In this document: piece after piece, positions 32,021 through 39,454 of the stretch
Layout: each line of letters starts with the position of its first letter
Numbering within the stretch: the first letter of the stretch is position 1
From: Bog-473 sp036268485
GTDB taxonomy: Bacteria; Actinomycetota; Acidimicrobiia; Acidimicrobiales; RAAP-2
Direction of reading: 5' to 3'
Length of the DNA: 64,000 nucleotides
Assembly: GCA_036268485.1 (NCBI GenBank)
Contig: DATAUC010000042.1
Coordinates: 124,001 to 188,000 of the forward strand
Translations under genes and position numbers: made by a program
The notes under the pieces: generated by a model
Database searches by the model: none
The model's input: the letters and a program-made list of their open reading frames with translations, nothing else
Told to the model about the DNA's origin: nothing

Positions 32021-33004
32021 TCAGGAAGAAGAGGGGATTTCGGCGCCGCTGGCCAGCCAGAGGGGTGTGCACCGGCCCAGTTGGGCCACGGTCATTGCAC
32101 CCCGGCGTGGAACGGCACTGAACAGGGTTACGGCGGCACCGATCTCCTCAATGCCGGCCTCGTCGGCAAAGGGGCAGGCGGCCACCATCCGGCCGTCGGG
32201 CCGGCGGAGGAGCGGGAGCCCCGGAGGGAGGCGGCGGGACAGGTCGTCCGGATCACCTAGGTCGAAATCCCAGCAGGGCACGGTGACGGCCGACCCGACC
32301 CTCCGTCCGGCCCGGAAGACGTCGCGGACCATGGACACGGTGTCGGTCCAGGGCCGGATGCGACTGCCGCCCACACGCAACCAGTGCACCGGCACTTCGG
32401 CAATGGACAGCTGCAGGCGGCGGGCCAGTGAGAGCACCTCGACGTCGAAGGCGAAGCGCTCCGTGGTCGAGAGGTGGAAGAGGAGCTTGGCCGCCGGGGC
32501 GTGGAAGGCCTTGAAGCCGCACTGCGTGTCGGCCAGCGAGACGCGAGTCATCAGATTGACCAGGCGGTTGAAGCTGCGGTTCATCAACGACCGGCGCAGG
32601 CTCGGCCGGTCCACTGACGCGCCAGTGGCCGCCCGCGATCCGATGGCCACGTGGTGGGTGGCCAGCGCGCTGACGAACTCGGGTGTCTGCCCGGGGTCGA
32701 TGGCCATGTCGGCATCGGCGAACGCGATCAGCCGACCAGTGGCGGCGGCCACCCCGGCCCGTACGGCCGCACCCTTCCCCAAGTTCTCGGGCAAACGGAC
32801 GATCTGCACGTGGGGATAGAGCGCCAGGAGCTCCTTGGCGCGCCCAGCCGTGTCGTCGGCGCTGCCGTCATCGACGAGGACGAACTCGGTCGTGATCGGA
32901 TCGATGGCTCCCTTGGCCACCGCGTCGTGCAGCCGGTCCAGTCCGGCGGCCAGTCGGTCCGCTTCGTTATAGGCCGGGATGACCAGCGACAGCTGCAGGG
33001 TCAT
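32021..33004 (-). CDS. Alg5/DPM-like GT2 polyprenyl-phosphate glycosyltransferase
   Basis: About 327 residues. LSLVIPAYNEADRL, VDDGSADDT, ENLGKGAAVRAG, the DxD-type ADADM and GSRAATGA, DTQCGFKAFH and FAFDVEVLSLARR define a GT2 enzyme of the dolichyl-phosphate glucosyl/mannosyl transferase group. A C-terminal region of about 110 residues (after RVGSAVTVPCW) is unusual and unassigned. ATG 33004 has GGAGGG about eight bases upstream; ATG 33058 or 33043 would add a short polar extension. It could charge a lipid carrier used by the membrane GT-C-like proteins of this window. Confidence 0.87.
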   Translation of the reverse strand: MTLQLSLVIPAYNEADRLAAGLDRLHDAVAKGAIDPITTEFVLVDDGSADDTAGRAKELLALYPHVQIVRLPENLGKGAAVRAGVAAATGRLIAFADADMAIDPGQTPEFVSALATHHVAIGSRAATGASVDRPSLRRSLMNRSFNRLVNLMTRVSLADTQCGFKAFHAPAAKLLFHLSTTERFAFDVEVLSLARRLQLSIAEVPVHWLRVGGSRIRPWTDTVSMVRDVFRAGRRVGSAVTVPCWDFDLGDPDDLSRRLPPGLPLLRRPDGRMVAACPFADEAGIEEIGAAVTLFSAVPRRGAMTVAQLGRCTPLWLASGAEIPSSS

Positions 33005-33095
33005 CGCCCGTCCCTCCGCCTCACTGTTGTCGCTCCCCGTCATCTTCGTATTCTCCATGGACGAGGGCTCCCGACAACGTCGGGTCAGAGGATGG

Positions 33096-34388
33096 CTAGG
33101 GCCGCCCGGCCCCGATCAGTCCTGACGTGAAGATAGGAGAGTACGACACGGTGGATCCGGTGAACGGCGCCTGAATCACGGTCTGCGTGCCATAGGGGCC
33201 GGAGCCGACATACATGACGACGTGGTCGACCTCGTCGTCGCCGTCCAGGTTGTAATAGAACAGCAGGTCACCAGGCTCCAGGGCGCTGAGCGACACATGG
33301 GCCAGGGCCGGCCACTGCGATTCGGTCGTGCGGGGGATGGAGATGCCGGCCTGGGCCCAGGCCCACTGCACCAGGCCCGAGCAGTCGAAGCCGTGGCCCG
33401 GGCTCTCGCCGCCGAAGACATAGGGCACACCCAATTGGGACACGGCGGCCTGAATAGCCGATTCCTGTTGCGACGCCCCCGAACTGGAGCCGCTCACCGG
33501 GCCGACGGAACCGCGGCCGGTGCCGGCCGCTTGGTTGGCGGCGGTGGTGGCGCTAGCGCCGCTGGCTGCGCCACCGACCGCTTGGGCCACCGTGGCGGCG
33601 GCTGCGGCCGCCGCTGCTTCGCGTTGTGCCTGGGCCGCGCTGGCCGCCTTGGCGGCAGCAGCAGCGGCCTGTTGCGCTTGGATCACCGCCGCCTGGGCCA
33701 CCTCGGCCGCCAGTTGGCCCTGCACCGAGCTGAGCGTCTGCTTGGTGGCGGCCGCTTCGGCTGCGTTGGAGGCGGCCAGTGTCTTGGCCTGGTTGGCTTC
33801 GGATTGCGCCTGGGTGGCCAGGTTCTCCTCTTGCGCGTCCTGGGCGGCGAGGTGGGACTGACTGACCTGGAGCGCGTTGCGCGCCTGATTCAGGTTGCCC
33901 ACGATCTGCTGCGTGTACTGCATGCGCGCATTGCCCAGCGTGGCCGACGACGAGAACAGCGAAGTGAACGATGACTGTGGCGTCCCGTAGATGTACGCCT
34001 TGACGGCATCGTTCGTCAGTCGATGACGATCAACCGCCACCGCCGCTTTGGTGCGCACCAGGGCGGCCTTAATGGTCGTCAACGCGCTCTGCGCCGTCTG
34101 CAGATTCTGGATGGCGGTGTCGTAGCGGTCGTCCAGGACCGAAGTTTCCTGCTCTTCCTGGGTCAGCGTGGACTCGATGGTGGCCACCTGTGACTTGGTG
34201 GCGTTGATCTGGGCCTGGGTGGGGCCCGGCGTGGTGGTTGTGGTGGCCCCGGCGCTGGGCGCGAGAAATCCCGCCAGCACCGATGCACTCGTCCCCGCGA
34301 ACCCGATGAGGGCGGCGACCATCGCCCCGCGAGCCATGAGCGCGCGAGGCTTCCGGCGGCCAGTGTTCCGACAATTCACTGATGCCAC
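33096..34388 (-). CDS. Secreted NlpC/P60 peptidoglycan endopeptidase with coiled-coil N-terminus (RipA/RipC-like)
   Basis: 430 residues. A signal region (about 18-45) is followed by a long Ala/Gln-rich coiled coil (about 50-270), a Gly/Ser linker, and a C-terminal NlpC/P60 domain with FDCSGLVQWAW (catalytic Cys about residue 336), the conserved SQWP, GDLLFYY and DHVVMYVG (His about residue 389). Such D,L-endopeptidases split daughter cells by cutting stem peptides; the coiled coil usually restrains the catalytic domain. GTG 34388 is supported by TACGCT seven bases upstream; ATG 34337 would also leave a signal peptide. Confidence 0.92.
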   Translation of the reverse strand: MASVNCRNTGRRKPRALMARGAMVAALIGFAGTSASVLAGFLAPSAGATTTTTPGPTQAQINATKSQVATIESTLTQEEQETSVLDDRYDTAIQNLQTAQSALTTIKAALVRTKAAVAVDRHRLTNDAVKAYIYGTPQSSFTSLFSSSATLGNARMQYTQQIVGNLNQARNALQVSQSHLAAQDAQEENLATQAQSEANQAKTLAASNAAEAAATKQTLSSVQGQLAAEVAQAAVIQAQQAAAAAAKAASAAQAQREAAAAAAAATVAQAVGGAASGASATTAANQAAGTGRGSVGPVSGSSSGASQQESAIQAAVSQLGVPYVFGGESPGHGFDCSGLVQWAWAQAGISIPRTTESQWPALAHVSLSALEPGDLLFYYNLDGDDEVDHVVMYVGSGPYGTQTVIQAPFTGSTVSYSPIFTSGLIGAGRP

Positions 34389-34395
34389 GCTGGAA

Positions 34396-34401
34396 AGCGT
34401 A
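34396..34401 (-). promoter_or_regulatory. Putative -10 (TACGCT) for the NlpC/P60 gene
   Basis: Minus-strand TACGCT ends seven bases before GTG 34388. The same hexamer is the -10 proposed for rplY. Confidence 0.45.
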
Positions 34402-34499
34402 CCGGGTGGACCTGGACTTTCGGGGGCACCTCACTCGTCGCATCGGACGTGGCCGTCCCCCCAACATGACGGTTTCGTGACGGACACACTCTGTAGTGG

Positions 34500-34528
34500 T
34501 TGACCCAATGGCCGTGTCTCCATATGGT
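34500..34528 (+). promoter_or_regulatory. Promoter TTGACC-17-TATGGT for the carboxylesterase
   Basis: TTGACC (34500-34505) and TATGGT (34523-34528) with a 17-base spacer form the best consensus-like promoter in the window. The ATG at 34534 follows five bases after the -10, so the transcript should begin at or within a base of the start codon. Confidence 0.6.
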
Positions 34529-34533
34529 GCGGC

Positions 34534-36105
34534 ATGGACAGGATCGTGACAGTGACCGGTGGGGCGGTGCGAGGTGTGTGGCGGCGCGACGTGTGGTCGT
34601 TTTCCGGAGTGCCCTACGCGCAGGCGCCCGAGGGAGACCTGCGCTGGCGACCGCCGCAGCCACCGGCACCGTGGGATGGCGTCCGCGATGCCACCGCATT
34701 CGGTCCCATCGCTCCGCAGGCAGCAGCCGCGCCCGGGATCACCAGCCCGTCCGATCCCGATGCGTCCGAACCGCAGAGTGAGGACTGCCTGTCACTCAAC
34801 GTGTGGACGCCCGAGGTGCCGGATGAGCCCACGACGGCGCCCGGCTCGGGTCGACCCGTCATGGTGTGGATCCACGGTGGTGGCTTCACCGGCGGCAGCG
34901 GGTCGGTCTTCCTCTACCGCGGTGGGGAACTGGTGCGCAACGGCGACGTCGTGGTCGTCACCTTGAACTACCGGCTCGGCGCGCTCGGTTTCCTGGGACA
35001 CCGCGGCCTGGACGATCCGGACGGGCTGGTCGGGAACTGGGGCCTCCACGATCAGGTGGCCGCGTTGCAATGGGTCCGCCGGCACATCGCGCAGTTCGGC
35101 GGCGACGCCGACAACGTCACCATCTTCGGGGAGTCGGCCGGAGGTTTCAGCGTGGCCACGTTGTTGGGAACGCCGGGTGCGGCCGGCTTCTTCCGCCGCG
35201 CCATCGTGCAGAGCGGAGGGGTGCATCTGCACACCGTCAGCGACGCCGAGCGAGCGGCCGAACGTCTGGCCGCTGCGCTCGGTGTGGACGGCTGCACACG
35301 CCAGACCCTGGGTCCGATACCGGCGGCCGACCTGGTGGCCGCCACTCAAGAAGTGGCCCAGCATCGACCCGATCCGGGACTGATCGCCCTGCCGTTTCTA
35401 CCCGTCCTCGATGGGGCGTTCCTGCCCCAGCATCCCCTGACCGCGGTGGAACACGGCTCGGCGGCCGACGTCGATCTGCTCATCGGGACCAACCGCGACG
35501 AGCTGACGTTGTTCGGGTTGGGTAATCCGGCCCTGGCGGGCCTCGACCAGGTCGGGGCCGAGCGCTGGATGGCCAACGCGGCTCCGGACCTGCCCTCCGA
35601 CGAGTTGGTGCGCAGCTACACCGAGGCCCGCCAGGCCCGGTCCGAGGCCGTGGATGCCCGCGACCTGTGGGTGGCCATGGGCACCGACGCCGTCTTTCGC
35701 TGGCCCAGCCTGCAGCTGGCCGCGGCCCACGGCTCGCGCACCTTCGTCTACCTGTTCGACTGGGAGTCCCCCGCCTTCGGGGGGATGCTGGGGTCGACCC
35801 ACGCCCTGGAGTTGCCCTTCGTCTTCGGCGCCGTACGCGTGCCGGCGGTGCAACTCTTCACCGGGGGCGGAGAAGAGGCCGAGACGCTGTCGGCCGCCAT
35901 GCAGCAGGCCTGGCTGGCCTTTGCCCGGCAGGGCGACCCGTCCCACCCGGGCCTGGGGAGCTGGCCGACCTGGGATCCGGCGCGGCGGGCCACCATGGTT
36001 CTGGGCCACCATTCCCGCCTGGAGGAGGCCCCCCGCGACGTGGAGTTGGCCGTCTGGGAGAAGTACCGCCCCTTGACGGCACCGGTGTCCGGAAGGGTTG
36101 GATAG
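34534..36105 (+). CDS. Type-B carboxylesterase
   Basis: 523 residues, a full-length cholinesterase/carboxylesterase-family hydrolase. The oxyanion hole is HGGGF (114-118), SEDCLSLNVW carries the family signature, the nucleophile elbow is GESAGG with Ser201, the acid is probably the Glu/Asp in TNRDELTLF, and the His is in GSTHALELPFVFG. No signal peptide is visible, so it is intracellular. It likely hydrolyses aryl or carbamate-type esters (relatives include phenmedipham hydrolase and p-nitrobenzyl esterase). It is a single gene with its own strong promoter. Confidence 0.93.
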   Translation: MDRIVTVTGGAVRGVWRRDVWSFSGVPYAQAPEGDLRWRPPQPPAPWDGVRDATAFGPIAPQAAAAPGITSPSDPDASEPQSEDCLSLNVWTPEVPDEPTTAPGSGRPVMVWIHGGGFTGGSGSVFLYRGGELVRNGDVVVVTLNYRLGALGFLGHRGLDDPDGLVGNWGLHDQVAALQWVRRHIAQFGGDADNVTIFGESAGGFSVATLLGTPGAAGFFRRAIVQSGGVHLHTVSDAERAAERLAAALGVDGCTRQTLGPIPAADLVAATQEVAQHRPDPGLIALPFLPVLDGAFLPQHPLTAVEHGSAADVDLLIGTNRDELTLFGLGNPALAGLDQVGAERWMANAAPDLPSDELVRSYTEARQARSEAVDARDLWVAMGTDAVFRWPSLQLAAAHGSRTFVYLFDWESPAFGGMLGSTHALELPFVFGAVRVPAVQLFTGGGEEAETLSAAMQQAWLAFARQGDPSHPGLGSWPTWDPARRATMVLGHHSRLEEAPRDVELAVWEKYRPLTAPVSGRVG

Positions 36106-36125
36106 GACAGACCCAAGGCGTGACG

Positions 36126-36131
36126 CACAAT
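36126..36131 (+). promoter_or_regulatory. Putative -10 (CACAAT) for the TAA-anticodon tRNA
   Basis: CACAAT ends nine bases before the mature 5' end of the tRNA at 36141. No convincing -35 is visible. Confidence 0.3.
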
Positions 36132-36140
36132 GGAGGGCGC

Positions 36141-36214
36141 GGGGGCGTAGCCCAATTGGCAGAGGCAGGGCGCTTAAACCGCCTCCAGTGAGGGTTCGAG
36201 TCCCTCCGTCCCCA
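36141..36214 (+). tRNA. tRNA with anticodon TAA (Leu-UUA decoding) but a short, type I variable loop
   Basis: A complete 74-nt cloverleaf. GGGGGCG pairs with CGTCCCC (one G-T). The D-stem is three pairs (GCC/GGC) with GG in the loop. The anticodon stem GGGCG/CGCCT closes the loop CTTAAAC, whose 34-36 is TAA. The variable region is only CCAGT (36185-36189), then T-stem GAGGG/CCCTC with TTCGAGT. Discriminator A, with CGA rather than CCA following. Normal bacterial tRNA-Leu has a long variable arm, so the anticodon says Leu(UUA) but the body does not. A few genes here use TTA (for example 51607-51609 region, leucine in the megaprotein). Confidence 0.85.
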
Positions 36215-36262
36215 CGAATGCGGTGAACCCCAAAGAGTCCCTCGACCGCGGATGATCAGCGG

Positions 36263-36268
36263 TAATTT
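36263..36268 (+). promoter_or_regulatory. Putative -10 (TAATTT) for the 192-aa gene
   Basis: TAATTT ends six bases before ATG 36275, consistent with a leaderless mRNA. Confidence 0.5.
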
Positions 36269-36274
36269 GGCCGG

Positions 36275-36853
36275 ATGTTCGGCAAGCGCAAGCTGTTGGA
36301 GAATGGAGCGCAGGCGGAGGCCATCGTCACGTGGTCCGGGAACCCCGGGGCACCACCGGGCTCGGCGCCTTTTCAGTACCAGGTTGCGTTGAGCGTCCAG
36401 TTCCCCGATGGCTCGACGGCGGACATCCGGCGTCGAGTGTTTGGCCAATTCATCGACACCGGCGACGTCGTGCCTGTCCGCTTCGACCCGGCTGACCGTT
36501 CGAAGATCGAGATCGACTACGCCGCCCGGTTGGCCTCTGAGCAGTCTCGGATTGATGGCGGGAAACAGCGGGCGCTGTCTACTGCGGAGGCCGAGCGCAG
36601 CCGGGCCAACGTGGTGCGCGACATCGAATCCAGGACCACGACGCCGACCGACGCCGAGTTGCAGGCGGTTTTCGACCGGGAGCAGGAGGCACGGGAACTA
36701 TCTCGGGCATCGATTCGGCGCTATGGCGGGTCCACGCCGTCCGACGAGCAGCTGAGAGAAACCAGCCGTCTCACCGAAGCCATCCTCGATGCTCGCGCCG
36801 AGCTGGCTGCCCTCCGGGTGCTGCGGCCCGATTGGTCACCGCAAGCCTCCTAG
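36275..36853 (+). CDS. Conserved-looking protein of unknown function (192 aa)
   Basis: 192 residues, soluble. Residues 1-80 form a beta-rich unit (MFGKRKLLENGAQAEAIVTW, QYQVALSVQFPDGSTADIRRR, GDVVPVRFDPADRSKIEIDY) resembling small OB- or DUF3592-like domains that follow a G-x-A-x-A-x-V strand. The rest is helical and charged, ending LRPDW. No catalytic motif is evident. It lies just downstream of the TAA-anticodon tRNA in opposite relation to no other gene; tRNA-adjacent cargo acquired by transfer is possible but I see no integrase or repeat to support it. Confidence 0.7.
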   Translation: MFGKRKLLENGAQAEAIVTWSGNPGAPPGSAPFQYQVALSVQFPDGSTADIRRRVFGQFIDTGDVVPVRFDPADRSKIEIDYAARLASEQSRIDGGKQRALSTAEAERSRANVVRDIESRTTTPTDAELQAVFDREQEARELSRASIRRYGGSTPSDEQLRETSRLTEAILDARAELAALRVLRPDWSPQAS

Positions 36854-36911
36854 CTGCGCCAGGCACCAATAGACAGTGATGAGGCGACAAGCCGGATTGG
36901 GCCGGGTCTCC

Positions 36912-36917
36912 TAACCT
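36912..36917 (+). promoter_or_regulatory. Putative -10 (TAACCT) before the DMT leader ORF
   Basis: TAACCT ends six bases before GTG 36924, so the transcript is predicted to begin at that codon rather than at the transporter start. Confidence 0.45.
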
Positions 36918-36923
36918 GGGGCC

Positions 36924-36953
36924 GTGGCCCTTCGTCCCCGTAGTGGTCCATGA
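36924..36953 (+). CDS. Possible 9-codon leaderless leader peptide
   Basis: GTG 36924 opens a nine-codon frame (V-A-L-R-P-R-S-G-P) ending in TGA 36951-36953. The TGA overlaps the transporter ATG 36950 in ATGA. The hexamer TAACCT places the likely mRNA 5' end at this GTG, and the transporter start itself has no Shine-Dalgarno. The frame could therefore deliver ribosomes to the transporter by termination-reinitiation. It is short enough to be chance. Confidence 0.35.
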   Translation: MALRPRSGP

Positions 36954-37822
36954 AATTGGCGGCGGGGCTGTTCCTGGCGTTGCTGGCGGCCGGAGCCCTC
37001 AACATCGGATTCTTCGTCCAGCACGGCGCCACCAACACCATGGTGTCGCTGTCGGTGCGCCACCCCTGGCAGTCCGCCCGGCTGCTGGTCACCAACCGGC
37101 AGTGGTTGCTCGGCTATGCCACCGGCTGGGTCGGATGGGGTATCTACATCGCGGCGCTCAGCCTGGCGCCCATCTCGCTGGCGCAGTCGGTGGCCGCCGG
37201 TGGGGTCGGCCTGCTCGCCTTCCTGGTTCACCGCTTGGGCACGCCGTTGGGCCCTCGGGAACGTACGGGCGCCTTCATCGCGGTGGGCGGTCTGGTCCTG
37301 CTCGGGTTGTCGCTGTTGGTCCGGGTGCACCGGGCGCCAGCGGCCCACACCTCGACCTTGTTGATCGTCATACTCGCCGGGAGTGCGTTGGCCGCGGTGC
37401 TGGCCGCCGGACTGGCCCGCTCGGTGCGGCCGGCCGCCTCATTGGGCTGTGCCGCCGGCCTGCTGTTCGGCGTGGGGGATCTGGCCACCAAGGGAGCGGT
37501 GAGCGGCAACGGATTGCTCTTCGTGCCGATCCTGGCCCTGTGCACCGCCCTGGGCTTCGTGGCACTGCAGTTGGCCTTCCAGCGCGGCCGGGTCATGGAG
37601 ACGGCCGGCCTGTCCACGCTGATCAACAACATGATCCCGATCGTCGGTGGCGTCGCCCTGTTCCACGAACACCTGCCGGGCGGACTGGCTGGTGTCGCCC
37701 GGATCGTCAGCTTCGTCGCCGTGGTGATCGGTGCGGTGCTGCTGGCTCATGCGCCCGAGGTTCCCAACGCCGAGGCGGCGGTGCCCGAGAACAGCGCCCT
37801 GGACGCCGCCCCGACGGGTTAG
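36950..37822 (+). CDS. DMT-superfamily (EamA-like) membrane transporter
   Basis: 290 residues with about nine or ten hydrophobic helices in two repeats, each repeat having the EamA outline: WGIYIAALSLAPISLAQSVAAGGVGLLAFL in the first, and LATKGAVSGN, TALGFVALQLAFQRGRVMETAGLSTLINNMIPIVGGVALFHEHLPGG in the second. The last block is the classic conserved end of the family. These carriers export or import metabolites or drugs; the substrate is unknown. Start ATG 36950 lacks a Shine-Dalgarno, see the leader ORF overlapping it. Confidence 0.85.
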   Translation: MKLAAGLFLALLAAGALNIGFFVQHGATNTMVSLSVRHPWQSARLLVTNRQWLLGYATGWVGWGIYIAALSLAPISLAQSVAAGGVGLLAFLVHRLGTPLGPRERTGAFIAVGGLVLLGLSLLVRVHRAPAAHTSTLLIVILAGSALAAVLAAGLARSVRPAASLGCAAGLLFGVGDLATKGAVSGNGLLFVPILALCTALGFVALQLAFQRGRVMETAGLSTLINNMIPIVGGVALFHEHLPGGLAGVARIVSFVAVVIGAVLLAHAPEVPNAEAAVPENSALDAAPTG

Positions 37823-37859
37823 TCGTACCAGCAGAAACCGGGCCCGACCGTTCCCTCCG

Positions 37860-38633
37860 GTGGTCGCACTGGGGGAGCCCGAAATTGCGTTGGCCGTGCT
37901 CGGGCCCTTCACCATGCGCGGTGCGGTCCGGCCGTTCTCCCGGCTGGCCGCCCGGGACCTCGTGGTGTATCTGGCCTTCCACCGCCACGACGTGCGCAAT
38001 GACGTGTGGGCCAGCGCCCTGTGGCCCGAGTGCAGCGTGGCCCCGTCGACGGTGCACTCGACGGCGTCGGTGGCTCGCCGATCCCTTGGGCAGGCCCTGG
38101 ATGGCTCGGAGCATCTGCCCAAATCCGGTCGCCACCTTCGGCTGGCCGCCAGCGTGGGCACCGATGCGGAGCAGGTGGCCGCCGCTGCAGCCAGCAACGA
38201 CCCAGAACGGTGGCGCCGGGCGCTCGAACTGGTGCGGGGCCCGCTCTTCGAGGGCGTGACACGAAGTGATTGGGCCGTGCTGGACGGCACGCAGGCCGAA
38301 GTGGAATCGATGGTGGTCGACCTGGCGCTCAAAGGAGCGGCGCACTACCTGCATCGGGGGGCCGGTGACGTAGCCGAGGAGATGATCCGCCGCGGCCTGC
38401 GGGCCAGCCCCTACGACGAGCGGCTGTACCGCGCCCTGCTATGGGCCTCCGAGGTCAAGGGGGATCGCATCGGGTTGCGCAGCACGATGGACGAGATCTT
38501 GGCGCGAGCGGCCGAGCGGGAAGGCGTCCGGGACCCGGGCTGGCGGCTCCTGCATCCCCAGACCTTGGCCCTCTACCGTGAGCTGGCCGGTGGGAAGATC
38601 CCCGCAGCCAGGCGGGACCTCGTCAGGCTGTAG
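37860..38633 (+). CDS. SARP-like transcriptional regulator (winged helix plus BTAD)
   Basis: About 257 residues. The N-terminal block LAVLGPFTMRGAVRPFSRLAARDLVVYLAFH, then VWASALWPECSVAPSTVHSTASVARRSLG, matches the OmpR-type winged helix of SARP/AfsR regulators. The C-terminal part (about 105-250, WRRALELVRGPLFEG to LYRELAG) is a bacterial transcriptional activator domain with TPR-like helices. It lacks the ATPase and sensor parts of larger AfsR proteins. The GTG at 37860 has no Shine-Dalgarno or hexamer; a slightly later start is possible. A role in regulating the adjacent envelope genes is inference. Confidence 0.78.
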   Translation: MVALGEPEIALAVLGPFTMRGAVRPFSRLAARDLVVYLAFHRHDVRNDVWASALWPECSVAPSTVHSTASVARRSLGQALDGSEHLPKSGRHLRLAASVGTDAEQVAAAAASNDPERWRRALELVRGPLFEGVTRSDWAVLDGTQAEVESMVVDLALKGAAHYLHRGAGDVAEEMIRRGLRASPYDERLYRALLWASEVKGDRIGLRSTMDEILARAAEREGVRDPGWRLLHPQTLALYRELAGGKIPAARRDLVRL

Positions 38634-38636
38634 GGT
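38631..38636 (+). promoter_or_regulatory. Putative -10 (TAGGGT) overlapping the SARP-like stop codon
   Basis: The hexamer TAGGGT starts with the TAG stop of the regulator gene and ends eleven bases before ATG 38648. The same arrangement occurs at 49284. Confidence 0.35.
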
Positions 38637-38647
38637 TTCGTCCCGCC

Positions 38648-39454
38648 ATGGCCAGAAGCTCTTCCGGAAGATCAGTCGCACGTGCCGCCGCAACCGGCGG
38701 TGGAACGTCCTATCGCGGGTCCATGCCCGTGAACTGGTACGCCGCGCTCATTCTCATCGTGCTTATCGGTATCGGCTCGGTCGTGGTGGCTCGCGTCCAC
38801 TACGCCAACGGAGGGTCGTCGGTCCAGCCGACCATCGGCCAGACCTGGCACGCCGGCTTGGCCTTCGACGTCTGCGGCACCATCGAACCGGCGCTGGCGG
38901 CGTCAACCAGCACGACCGACGGACTGATCATGTCGACCGGTGGCCTCATGGTCATCTCACCCAAGGTGGCGGCCGAAGCGGGCGACAACGCCACGCTGGG
39001 CAAGTTCGCTTCGGAGAACACCACGTTGAAGTTGAGCAACACCTCCGTTCAGTATCCGAGTGGCACGCTCTACAACAACGGGCAAGCCTGTGCCAAGGGC
39101 ACGCCCGACGCCGGCAAGAAGGGCACCCTGCGGGTGAAGTCCTGGACCATCTCGACCAAGACGTCGAAGGGCAACGAGATCAAGCTGAAGGGCGGCAGCT
39201 TCGCCTTCGCCCCCAAGGACCTCAAGCTGACCAACGGACAGCTGATCATGGTGGCCTTCATCCCCTCCAACGCCACCGTGCCCAAGGTGCCCTCGTCCAC
39301 TGAGATCGCGGTGCTGCAAGCCCTCGAGGGCACGGCGGCTCCGGTGACCACGACGACGGCCGGGGCTACGACGACCACGCCGACGACGGCTCCGGTCACC
39401 ACCACGACGGCAGCGGGCGGCACCACGACCACCACCACCAAGCCTGCGAGCTAG
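38648..39454 (+). CDS. Membrane-anchored extracytoplasmic protein with Thr-rich tail, unknown function
   Basis: 268 residues. A Ser/Arg/Gly-rich cytoplasmic N-terminus precedes one helix (about 29-50, NWYAALILIVLIGIGSVVVARV), then an exported domain with two conserved-looking cysteines (FDVCGTIEPAL, NNGQACAKG) and a C-terminal low-complexity tail of about 50 residues dominated by Thr, Ala and Pro. Thr/Pro tails of this kind are typical O-mannosylation sites in actinobacteria, and the next gene, overlapping its stop by one base (TAGTG), makes GDP-mannose; the link is inference. No named family recognised. Confidence 0.75.
   Translation: MARSSSGRSVARAAATGGGTSYRGSMPVNWYAALILIVLIGIGSVVVARVHYANGGSSVQPTIGQTWHAGLAFDVCGTIEPALAASTSTTDGLIMSTGGLMVISPKVAAEAGDNATLGKFASENTTLKLSNTSVQYPSGTLYNNGQACAKGTPDAGKKGTLRVKSWTISTKTSKGNEIKLKGGSFAFAPKDLKLTNGQLIMVAFIPSNATVPKVPSSTEIAVLQALEGTAAPVTTTTAGATTTTPTTAPVTTTTAAGGTTTTTTKPAS

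Noticed and set aside
36275..36853. Integrated element at the TAA-anticodon tRNA
   Set aside because: No integrase, no duplicated tRNA 3' end and no direct repeat was found downstream.
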